Source: Acidobacteriota bacterium (GTDB lineage: Bacteria; Acidobacteriota; Polarisedimenticolia; JACPZX01). From it: a DNA stretch of 43,282 bases. Below the pieces are notes generated by a model. The model worked only from the letters and a program-made list of their open reading frames with translations, was not told where the DNA came from and made no database searches. The DNA lies in assembly GCA_016195325.1 (NCBI GenBank), contig JACPZX010000057.1, positions 1-43,282 of the forward strand. Reading direction: 5' to 3'. The position numbers were made by a program, and so were the translations under genes. Each line of letters starts with the position of its first letter. Position 1 is the first letter of the stretch. Shown piece by piece: positions 31,601 to 38,326 of the stretch.

Positions 31601-34600
31601 GGCGAATTGCCCGGAGAACAGCCATCTCGTGCGCCTGACGTACCGGGGCTCTTCCGAGCACCTCGACTTCGGGTCGGTGCCCGTGGGTGACGACCGGACG
31701 CTCACGCTCCTCATCCAGAACACCGGGAGTGAGCTCCTCGATGTCCTCTCGATCACGAGCGATTCCTCCCTCTTCGCACCGGATCTTGCCTCGGTCCGCG
31801 TCGCGCCGAGGAGCTTCCAGATCCTCACCGTCAGGTTCACGCCGACGGCGGCCTCGGATGCCGCCGGCACGCTGACGATCGTGAGCAACGACGGATCGAA
31901 CGGCGTCCTGACCGTGGCCCTCTCCGGGAAGGGGGAGCCGCCTCCGATTGCGACGGCGTCGCCGGCGGCGATCGAGACGACGCTGACCGAGGGGGACCGA
32001 GACGTGCGGACGCTGACGATTGGGAACGCCGGGGACAGCGGGCTCGACTACTCGATCATCGTCCGATCGCACACGCCGGGAGCCGTCTCGACGTCCTTCG
32101 CCGGCCTCGGCAACGGAAATCCCCGCCCGTCGAGCAACGCGACGCCGGGGGCTCCCTCCACTCCCGAAGGCAGGGGATCCCCCGCCCGATTCGAGGCGAT
32201 CCCCGGGGACTTCGAGCCGCTGAACCCGTCCCCCGGCCCCATCACGTGCGTCGTCGAGGATCCGATCGCGGGATACGTCTACGCGCAGGGAAGCGACGCC
32301 AATGCCTTCTTCCGCTACGTCGGCGCGACGGGCGCCTGGCAGCAGCTCACGCCGGCGCCGGTCCGGGCCACGAACAACTGCGGCGCGGCGATTCTGAACG
32401 GGAAGATCTACACCGCGTACGCCGACAACGGCACGCTCCTCGGCGTCTACGACATCGCCACGAACGCATGGACCGCGATGCCGGGGCCGATCGGCATCGG
32501 CACGGGCGACATCGCCTCCGACGGCAGCCGCTACCTCTACCTCGCCAGCGGGACGACCTTCGTCAGGCTCGATCCGGCGGCGGCGGTGACGACGCCGCTC
32601 GCCGATCCCCCTTTCGAGTTCACCCCGTGGGGCGGCCTCCGTCACCTCGACGGCGCCCTCTTCGGCCACCAGGGGAACGGCGAGACGGGGTTCGCGACGT
32701 ACGACATCGCCTCCGATCGCTGGACCGGCCTGCCGCCGGTGCCGGGCGGAGCCGTTCTCGGCGCCACCATCGATCCCGGGCGCCGCGAGTACTTCGCGTA
32801 CGGGTCCTACGGCGGCACGAACCTCTACCGGTACGCGATCGACTCCGGCGCGTGGAAGGTCGCGACGATTCCCTTCTTCACGCTCGACGACGGCGGGCTC
32901 GCCTGGCTGCCGGGGACGGCGCCGTCGATCTACCTCGCGCAGGGTGAAGGGGGAAGCGATTTCGCCCGCTACCGCACCTCCTTCTCCTTCGTGAGCGTCG
33001 CGCCCGCCGCGGGGGCCGTGCCCCCGTCCGGAGCGGCGCCGGTCACCGTCACGATAGAGACCCTTGGGTTGAACTCGGGGACGTACGACGCAGGCCTCTC
33101 GGTGACGACCAACGATCCTCTGAGGAAGAGCTTCGAAATCCCGGTCCGGGTCCACGTGAACGGCATCCCGCGCGCGCGCGTCGTCGGCGAGCCGCTCGTC
33201 GTCACCTCCGCGATCGATTACACGACGGACGGAGCCCGCACGATCCATCTGCTGCCGATCACCTCTCCACCGACCGGCGCCGCCACGGTCTCGATCAAGG
33301 CCGAGGGGGACTTCTCCCTGCCGTCCGAGAGCGCCACGGTGCTCGTCGAGGGGAGCCCGGTCGGGATCGTCGGCGCCACGGGCACCGATTGCACGGTCCC
33401 GGCGGAGGGGACCTTTCCCATCGACGCCGCCGCGTTCGCGGCGTCGGCGGCGGACGGCATCGTGAGGGTCGAGGTCCTCAACACCAACTCGGTCGGCGTC
33501 TTCTGCGGCGTCAACAGGCATACCGTGACGCTGCGGTACAGCGGGCGCGCGGATCGGCTCGATTTCGGGGAGCTCTTCGTCGGCAGGACGCGCGCCCAGC
33601 GCATCATCATCCAGAACGTCGGGACGGAGGTCCTCGACGTCCCGAGCGTCCGGAGCGACGTCGCGGAGTTCTCCCCTTCGATCACGTCGATCGCGATTCC
33701 CCCGGGCGCCTCGGCTCCCGTGACGGTGACCTTTACCCCGGTGACGGCGGGAAGCTTCGCCGGGACGCTCCGCATCGCGACGAGCGACGCGGACAACCCC
33801 GAGCTCGATCTCGCCCTGACCGGAACCGGGCTCACACCCCCCGTCATCGACATCGAGCCACGGTCGCTGTCCTCGACGCTGCTCGAGGATCGGCGCGAGG
33901 TCCGGGACCTCGTCGTGGCGAACCGGGGCGGGAGCCCGTTGAAGTTCTCGGCGCTCGTCCGCTTCGACAGCGCCATCACCGGCCTTCCGGGGGCGTTCGA
34001 AAGGCTCCACGTGTCGCCGTCGGCGCTCACCTGCATCGTCGCCGATCCCGCGTCGGGGACGCTCTACGGCCAGGACCTCTTCGGCACGCGCTTCTTCCGT
34101 TACCGCCCGGCCACCGATTCGTGGGAGCCGCTCGCGGAGGCCCCCGCGCAGCAGTCGAACGGCTGCAGCGCGACGCTCCTCGACGGGAAGATCTACACCG
34201 TCAGCGTCACCGACGGGTTCCTCTCCGCCGTCTACGACATCGCCTCCGATGCGTGGACGCAGATTCTCTTCGGGTTGAACGGCGCCACGGCGAACGTCGC
34301 GAGTGACGGGGGACAGTTCATCTACGCTTCGTCGGCGAACGCCTTCTTCCGGTTCGACGTGACAGCGGGGACGATGACCGAGCTCCGCGGTCCGCCTTTC
34401 GCGTTCGATTCGAAGTCAGGTCTCGGCTATCTCGACGGCTTCGTCTACGGCCATCAGGGGGGCGGGCACGTCGGCTTCGCGCGGTACTCGGTGGCCGGGA
34501 ACGCGTGGGAGGTCCTGCCCGATCTCCCCGGCGGCGCGGGTCTCGGGGCGGCCATCGATCCGATCGCTCGCGAGTACTTCGCGTACGGCCCGAACGCCGG

Positions 34601-37445
34601 CACGAACCTCTACCGCTACTCGATCGACAAGAGGGCGTGGTCGGTCTCGACGATCCCCTTCTTCCCGATCTTCGACGGCGGCCTCGGGTGGCTTTCGGGG
34701 GCCTCACCGGGGGTCTACTTCGTGCAGGGAGGAACCGGCGCCGGATTCGCGCGGCTGATCAACGAGCCCGGCTTTGTGCGCCTCGACGCGCTCTCGGGAT
34801 CCATCCCGGCCTTCTCGACGGCGCTCCTTCACGTCACGTTCGACGCCGCGGGCCTCGGCCCCGGCGTCTACAGCACGACGCTCCGTTTCTCGAGCAACGA
34901 TCCCCTCACCCCGCTCGTCGAGATTCCGGCCTCGCTGCGGGTCGTGTCGCTTCCGGCGATCGCCGTCCTGGGCGAACCGGTCGTTCTCGCCTCCCGACGT
35001 GACTACACCTCCACGGGCGCGCGCACGATCCACGCGTTCGACGCGCCGATCGTTCCCGAAGGGGCCGGCTCGCTCGAGCTGACCGCGACGGGCGATTTCG
35101 GAGCCCCCTCGAAGACCGCGACGCTCGACGCCGAGACGATCGCGACGGGCGCGGCGGGGAATGCCGCGCTCCAGTGCGGGACCGTCACGACGAAGATCAG
35201 CCTCTCCGACGTCGATCTTCGGCGCCTCGTCGCGGACGGGACGCTCCGCGCCACCGTGCAGAACTCCGCCGACGTCACCGCGCCGTGCCCCGTGAACAGG
35301 CACGCCGTCGTTCTCACGTACCGCGGATCGGCGAGCGCGCTCGACTTCGGCCGCGTCCTCCACGGCCTGTCCGCGCGCCGGTCGGTGATCGTCGAGAACG
35401 TCGGGACGCTCCCTCTCGTCGTGGACTCGATCTCGATCGACACCCTCACGTTCACGACCGGAGCGACCTCTTTCACTCTCGCGCCGGGGGAAAACGGAGC
35501 CGTCGCGGTCGACTTCGCCCCTGTCGGGGCCGGCGCCGTCTCGGGGCATCTCCGTATCCACTCGAACGATTCCGCGACACCGCTGGTGACGGTCGCGCTC
35601 CAGGGTCTCGGCGCGGAGCCGGCCCTGGCGACCGCCTCGCCGAGCTCAGTGGTCGCGGCGCTGCCTCCGATGAGCGCGACGACGAGGCAGAAGGCGCTGC
35701 ACCTGACCAACACGGGCGGGAGCGACCTCGCGTGGAGCACGGCGCTCCTCCCGACCTTCGGCGCGTCGTCCCCCGCGACGATTGGCGCATCGCCGCGGCG
35801 TCTCGGCGCGGGCGGCCCCGACGCCTTCGGCTACGTGCTCCGCGACAGCGAGCACCTCGGCGGCCCGGTCTTCGCCTGGACCGACATCCAGACGATCGGG
35901 ACGCAGGTGGCCGTGTCGGGGAACAACGCGACGTCTCCGGCGATCCCGCTCGGATTTGGTTTCCCCTTCTACGGAAACTCGTTCAGCTCGGTGAGGGTCT
36001 GCACGAACGGGTGGCTCAGCTTCACGAGCCCTCGCAGCAATGCCGGCAACCCCGAGACGCTCCCCTCGACCAGCTTCCAGGTTCCTGAAAACCTCCTCGC
36101 GCCGTTCTGGGACGATCTCGACTTCGGCGCGGTCCGGAAGGCGTCGTCGTACAGCGATGGCGATCGGTTCATCGTGCAGTACACCAACGTCACGCGCGCC
36201 GGCGGCGGGCCTGCGTTCACCTTCCAGGTGATCCTCGATCGCTCGGGGCGCATCGTTTTCCAGTACCTGACGATGGCCGGCGCTCTCGACAGCGCGACGA
36301 TCGGGATCCAGAACGCCGACAAGACGATCGGTCTCCTCGCGGCGTTCGACGAGCCGTTCGTCCACGATGGTCTCGCGGTCGCGTTCGATCGCGTTCCCAC
36401 TTTCGTGACGGCGGCGCCGCTCTCGGGGGTGATCCCGCCCGGGGGCGCCGCGGACGTGACGGTGACTTTCTCGTCCGCGGGCCTGGCGTCGGGGGACTAC
36501 GGCGCGACGCTCGTGCTTTCGACGAGCGATCCCTTCCGGGCGTCGATGCTTCGGCCGCTGGTGCTCCACGCGCGGGAGATCGCGCTCGACTACGCGGCCT
36601 TCATTCCCTCGACGCTGAACCTCAAGTCGAACGGAAACACGGTGCGAGGGGTGGTCCAGCTTCCGGCGGGTTTCGATCCGCACGACATCGACGTGGCGTC
36701 GGTGCGGCTCGAGGGGGCGCTCGGGGTCGTGCCGTCACCGGTGACCTTCCCCGACGAGAACGGCGACGGCGTGAAGGAGCTGAGCCTCAAGTTCGACCGT
36801 GCGGGGCTCGCGGCGCTCCTGGGGCCGGGGGCCGTGGTGCCCGTGGCGATCACGGGCGAGGTCCGGGACATCGCGTGGTTCCGCGGGTCGGCGTCGATCA
36901 CGCCGATCCGGCCGCAGATCAAGTCGCCCGCGTCGGGGGCTGTACTTCTCTCGGGGGGTTCGGCGACGATCGCCTGGGATCCGCCCGCTTCGGTGAGTGG
37001 TCTCGCGTACGACGTCTCGGTGTCGCTCGACGGAGGGGCGTCGTGGACCGTCATGGCATCGCGCATGAAGGGGACGTCGCTGGCCTGGACGGTGCCGTCG
37101 GGGGGTCGGGCGCGAATTCGCGTCTCGGCCTTCGCATCGGGGGATCTGGTCGGGTACGACACGTCCGGGGAGTTCGCGATCGCCTCAGCGGCCGCACGGC
37201 CGGGCTCGGTGCGGGATCTATTCGTGGCAGAGGATGGGCCGGATCTCGTCCTGACGTGGGTGCGGCCTGACGTCGATGCCGCTCACGGCGTCGCAGATCG
37301 GTACCGCGTGCTCCAGTCCGCCACCGGCCGCGGGCCGTGGTCGGAGGTGGCGTCGGTGACGTCGGAGTCGGTTCGGGTGCCGGCGGGCGCCTCGACGTTC
37401 TTCCTCAAGATCGTGGCGTCGAATGCCGCGGGGGATGGGCCCTGA
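25674..37445 (+). CDS. giant secreted subtilisin-like serine protease (3,923 residues) with six payload-bearing repeat units
   Basis: Signal peptide at 1-40 and an I9-like propeptide at about 55-125. The S8 domain runs to about 445 with intact triad Asp176 (VIDTGID), His231 (NGHGTHVSG), Ser390 (GTSMATPMVSG) and oxyanion Asn323. An FN3-like domain (449-545) leads into six units. Each unit has an N-half Ig/BACON-like strand set (xSPaxLxxxLxxG...LtlxNxGxxxLdw), a payload, a C-half (wLxxxPxxGxvPxxG...GxYxxxlxxxsnDP), and often a ~129-residue two-Cys module plus an ASH domain. Payloads are a GPDxFGY sandwich (622-816), a jelly-roll-like domain (1037-1213), an NHL propeller (1553-1807), two Kelch-like propellers (about 2179-2438 and 2772-3033) and a second GPDxFGY sandwich (3380-3576). 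The C-terminus is Ig/FN3-like, with no sorting signal seen. ATG 25674 follows GAGGGGG; an in-frame GTG lies at 25665. Confidence 0.93.
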   Translation: MQRSCARKRARRLSSSIFVVAGAILALSIAWASMSSASAAGAGRAGAGAIYGPHAAGTVIVKLKSRATPGDHESLRAELGATRRHTFRSGAEHWKLPPGLSTEEAIARLRRNPKVEYAEPDYVVQTAIAPNDPGYPQLYGLHNAGQTGGKPGADIHAEQAWDLTTGSRGALVAVIDTGIDLHHPDLEANIWTNPGEIPGNGIDDDGNGLIDDVHGWDFANDDNDPSDDNGHGTHVSGTIGAIGDNGVGVVGVCWQVSIVPLKFLDASGSGFTSNAIRAIDYATSLHVRVMSNSWSGSQFTSALLEAIQSAAAADILFVAAAGNNGTNDDAIPAYPAAYDAPNIIAVAATDDNDEKASFTNYGPTTVDIAAPGVDILSTVPGGYGFKSGTSMATPMVSGAAALLFGAAPSLSALAARDLLLVKADPLPSLTGFIATGARLNAFAPLLGQDTTPPGAIADLAATGATSGSIFLSFTATGDDGSSGTAASYDVRFATSPIDASSFDAATRATGAPRPGPAGSPQAMEVTGLLAGTTYYLALEAIDEFGNRGPVSNAASATTLPPPTIATSPASFTESLPTGASVTRPLTIRNAGLGTLDWRIPVPELALPASANAAGDATAAGAGGPDPFGYRYVDSDEPGEPPFAWSDLASTGTPIAGMTGDTQFSSPIALGFKFPFYGGLFDTVRVATDGYLTFTSTLASGQNVSLPSANAPANLVAPFWADLDFKGTGRAVYVADGSSFTVQYTATPRFSGGGVYTFQVTLRDTGEISFRYLAMTGPTNIATVGLQDGTQTDALQIAFNEPYVHDRLAVRLIPLAQWLTTSPSSGRLFAGESQEIAVKIDAGRLSVGTYLGSVVVENNDPASPEARHDVTLGVTGASAIDVEPRSIEFGTVFAGFASVASFTVANTGTDDLHVASIAAGDPAVSFAPASFTLPVGGRILVTATYAPAAPSALATSLVIGSDAGNAPGPAVAIHGVAIPAPALAASPAALSASLRTGEMATATLTLTNPGAADLDVDLAPEQGTASITSFPPPPVVSNGGFETGNFSGWSAITNGRRTGQGWTPARAGSGFFGNSRPLEGTFDAVNAFDGESRLIYTLSQSIQVPAATLAAELSYYDRIQFDSLGLPISFPRVYDARIEDPNNGALLAPVVHLEIKLNGRPYTDLGWQRRSVDLTPFAGRTVRLVIRETIPESFTGPALIEFDAFRIGSALLHTWLDVAPRHATIPAGGTADFGVAFDATGSSAAVYQGSLRVDAGGQAAVARVPATLTVRNAPDIVVARTVESAPDVAAYFTAGATTLHRFPVSDPPIGSGTLELTATGDYGNNLESATMSVEGAVVGTIGLTGADCFPATLTFPIDAAPLAAAAADGVVTVDVRNTNDVGIVCAVNSHAVKLTYRTLARALDFGSFFVGLTRSIDLTIENLGTDILNVTSIASDDASFRPAFASVRLAPGTARTVRVEFEPPAVGDFRGTLTISSDDPDTPRVTLPLAGTALPAPVASAAPAALSTTLVEGMTEHDTLTLSNAGGSPLSFTLRAAPLPFARAAAASGSPIGPGVALVTEFSSGELSSVDTTSGAVTRIASGLAGPNKGLVVSAGGNVVYVAESLSGEVVGLDLVARSIRVIAAGLSFPNGLALSPNGESLYVTDTTTNRLVRVNLLSGAATPVVSSLVGPNGVTINAAGDTAYIADTGDAALVRVDLATGKLSAVASGLNGPVAVVLDPSETIAYVAESGGGSIDAVALATGTVRPVVAGLDHPGSLTLSADGQVIFVTEFSAGTLDSVDIGTGTIARVATGLGGPVGVTFGTLPTYLALTPATGTVPPFGSVDVDVAVDSTGLFSGTYANDIDILSDDPVRPLLVVPSTLTVIGVPRIKLTGPLIILESNRSFFTRGALTTHRFPITVPPGGAGTAELIANGDFGDPTETATLAVEGTILGSIGGIGTDCATASAVFPVSDAALEAAAADGVLEITVQNSVDAAANCPENSHLVRLTYRGSSEHLDFGSVPVGDDRTLTLLIQNTGSELLDVLSITSDSSLFAPDLASVRVAPRSFQILTVRFTPTAASDAAGTLTIVSNDGSNGVLTVALSGKGEPPPIATASPAAIETTLTEGDRDVRTLTIGNAGDSGLDYSIIVRSHTPGAVSTSFAGLGNGNPRPSSNATPGAPSTPEGRGSPARFEAIPGDFEPLNPSPGPITCVVEDPIAGYVYAQGSDANAFFRYVGATGAWQQLTPAPVRATNNCGAAILNGKIYTAYADNGTLLGVYDIATNAWTAMPGPIGIGTGDIASDGSRYLYLASGTTFVRLDPAAAVTTPLADPPFEFTPWGGLRHLDGALFGHQGNGETGFATYDIASDRWTGLPPVPGGAVLGATIDPGRREYFAYGSYGGTNLYRYAIDSGAWKVATIPFFTLDDGGLAWLPGTAPSIYLAQGEGGSDFARYRTSFSFVSVAPAAGAVPPSGAAPVTVTIETLGLNSGTYDAGLSVTTNDPLRKSFEIPVRVHVNGIPRARVVGEPLVVTSAIDYTTDGARTIHLLPITSPPTGAATVSIKAEGDFSLPSESATVLVEGSPVGIVGATGTDCTVPAEGTFPIDAAAFAASAADGIVRVEVLNTNSVGVFCGVNRHTVTLRYSGRADRLDFGELFVGRTRAQRIIIQNVGTEVLDVPSVRSDVAEFSPSITSIAIPPGASAPVTVTFTPVTAGSFAGTLRIATSDADNPELDLALTGTGLTPPVIDIEPRSLSSTLLEDRREVRDLVVANRGGSPLKFSALVRFDSAITGLPGAFERLHVSPSALTCIVADPASGTLYGQDLFGTRFFRYRPATDSWEPLAEAPAQQSNGCSATLLDGKIYTVSVTDGFLSAVYDIASDAWTQILFGLNGATANVASDGGQFIYASSANAFFRFDVTAGTMTELRGPPFAFDSKSGLGYLDGFVYGHQGGGHVGFARYSVAGNAWEVLPDLPGGAGLGAAIDPIAREYFAYGPNAGTNLYRYSIDKRAWSVSTIPFFPIFDGGLGWLSGASPGVYFVQGGTGAGFARLINEPGFVRLDALSGSIPAFSTALLHVTFDAAGLGPGVYSTTLRFSSNDPLTPLVEIPASLRVVSLPAIAVLGEPVVLASRRDYTSTGARTIHAFDAPIVPEGAGSLELTATGDFGAPSKTATLDAETIATGAAGNAALQCGTVTTKISLSDVDLRRLVADGTLRATVQNSADVTAPCPVNRHAVVLTYRGSASALDFGRVLHGLSARRSVIVENVGTLPLVVDSISIDTLTFTTGATSFTLAPGENGAVAVDFAPVGAGAVSGHLRIHSNDSATPLVTVALQGLGAEPALATASPSSVVAALPPMSATTRQKALHLTNTGGSDLAWSTALLPTFGASSPATIGASPRRLGAGGPDAFGYVLRDSEHLGGPVFAWTDIQTIGTQVAVSGNNATSPAIPLGFGFPFYGNSFSSVRVCTNGWLSFTSPRSNAGNPETLPSTSFQVPENLLAPFWDDLDFGAVRKASSYSDGDRFIVQYTNVTRAGGGPAFTFQVILDRSGRIVFQYLTMAGALDSATIGIQNADKTIGLLAAFDEPFVHDGLAVAFDRVPTFVTAAPLSGVIPPGGAADVTVTFSSAGLASGDYGATLVLSTSDPFRASMLRPLVLHAREIALDYAAFIPSTLNLKSNGNTVRGVVQLPAGFDPHDIDVASVRLEGALGVVPSPVTFPDENGDGVKELSLKFDRAGLAALLGPGAVVPVAITGEVRDIAWFRGSASITPIRPQIKSPASGAVLLSGGSATIAWDPPASVSGLAYDVSVSLDGGASWTVMASRMKGTSLAWTVPSGGRARIRVSAFASGDLVGYDTSGEFAIASAAARPGSVRDLFVAEDGPDLVLTWVRPDVDAAHGVADRYRVLQSATGRGPWSEVASVTSESVRVPAGASTFFLKIVASNAAGDGP

Positions 37446-37774
37446 TGGCTTTCGACGAGAAGCTCGCCGGCCGGATTCGGAATCGGCTGGCCCGGCGGAA
37501 GGGCCTCACCGAGAGGCGGATGTTCGGCGGGATCGGCTTCATGCTGAACGGCAACATCTGCTGCGGCGTGCACGGGGAAAGGATGATCGTGCGGCTTTCT
37601 CCCGACGAGTCGGAAGCGGCGCTGAAGAAGGCCCACGTGCGCGTCTTCGATCTCACCGGACGCGCGATGAAGGGCTGGATCTTCGTCGATCCCGCCGGTG
37701 TGAGGACCGACGCCTCCCTCGGGAAGTGGGTCGACGTCGCGGTCGGGTTCGCGGGAAAGCTTCCCCCCAAGTAA
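37445..37774 (+). CDS. TfoX N-terminal-domain protein
   Basis: The 109-residue product has the TfoX/Sxy N-terminal domain: LAGRIRNRLARRKGLTERRM, the conserved MFGGIGFMLNGNICCGVHGE, and MKGWIFVDPAGVRTDASLGK. In gamma-proteobacteria full-length TfoX/Sxy regulates competence genes together with CRP. Stand-alone N-terminal-domain proteins like this are widespread and of unknown function, so a competence role should not be assumed. Its ATG overlaps the stop of the giant subtilase gene (TGATG), so it may depend on read-through ribosomes from that long message. A small GCCCC-ACC-GGGGC hairpin lies after it, near 37820. Confidence 0.88.
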   Translation: MAFDEKLAGRIRNRLARRKGLTERRMFGGIGFMLNGNICCGVHGERMIVRLSPDESEAALKKAHVRVFDLTGRAMKGWIFVDPAGVRTDASLGKWVDVAVGFAGKLPPK

Positions 37775-37874
37775 ACGCACACGAGCCCCCTCGAACCGAG
37801 CAAGAACCCGAAAGCGGCCCCACCGGGGCGCGCGCTACTCTGCCGCATCCAACCTGATTCCTTGGAGGTGAGCC

Positions 37875-38243
37875 ATGTACGACCACGTCAGCCTGAAGGT
37901 GAAGGACTTCAAGAAGAGCTTGCGCTTCTACGAAAAGGCGCTCGCGCCGCTCGGGTACAAGGTCCAGGGGGAGCCCGACGGCAGCTCGGCGGGGTTCGGA
38001 TCCGGCGAGACGACCGCTCTGTACATCTCGCAGGGCGCGCCCGCGTCGATCTCGGTGCACATCGCCTTCGCGGCGCCGAGCCGCGCGGCCGTGGACGGCT
38101 TCCACGTCCAGGCGATGGAGGCCGGCGGCAAGGACAACGGTAAGCCGGGCATCCGTCAGGACTACGCACCGACGTACTACGCGGCGTTCGTCCACGACCC
38201 CGACGGCAACAACATCGAGGCGGTCTGCCACGCGAAGAAGTAG
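37875..38243 (+). CDS. VOC-family (glyoxalase/bleomycin-resistance-like) protein
   Basis: The 122-residue protein is a single vicinal-oxygen-chelate domain: MYDHVSLKVKDFKKSLRFYE at the start (metal-ligand His4), SVHIAFAAPSRAAVDGFH in the middle (His near 61) and YYAAFVHDPDGNNIEAVCH at the end (metal-ligand Glu near 115). Members bind a divalent metal and act as lyases, dioxygenases or resistance proteins; the short sequence does not show which. The ribosome site TTGGAGGTG ends about six bases before the ATG. It converges on the lysine transaminase gene. Confidence 0.9.
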   Translation: MYDHVSLKVKDFKKSLRFYEKALAPLGYKVQGEPDGSSAGFGSGETTALYISQGAPASISVHIAFAAPSRAAVDGFHVQAMEAGGKDNGKPGIRQDYAPTYYAAFVHDPDGNNIEAVCHAKK

Positions 38244-38264
38244 GGCGGCGTCCGTCGAAACAAG

Positions 38265-38296
38265 GAGGGGAGCCCGGCCGCAGCCGAGCTCCCCTC
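38265..38296. terminator. hairpin between the convergent VOC and transaminase genes
   Basis: GAGGGGAGC (38265-38273) pairs perfectly with GCTCCCCTC (38288-38296) across a 14-base loop. On the minus strand it is followed by a short T-rich tail (CTTGTTTCG); on the plus strand by GTTCGAA. It probably serves both genes. Confidence 0.55.
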
Positions 38297-38326
38297 GTTC
38301 GAACCGATAGCCTTACTTAAGCTGCG

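Noticed and set aside
27372-34010. A 2,212-codon open frame on the minus strand inside the giant subtilase gene
   Set aside because: Its translation is Arg/Glu/Asp/Gly-rich without domains, as expected opposite a high-GC gene in which stop codons are rare. The plus-strand frame has clear domains throughout.
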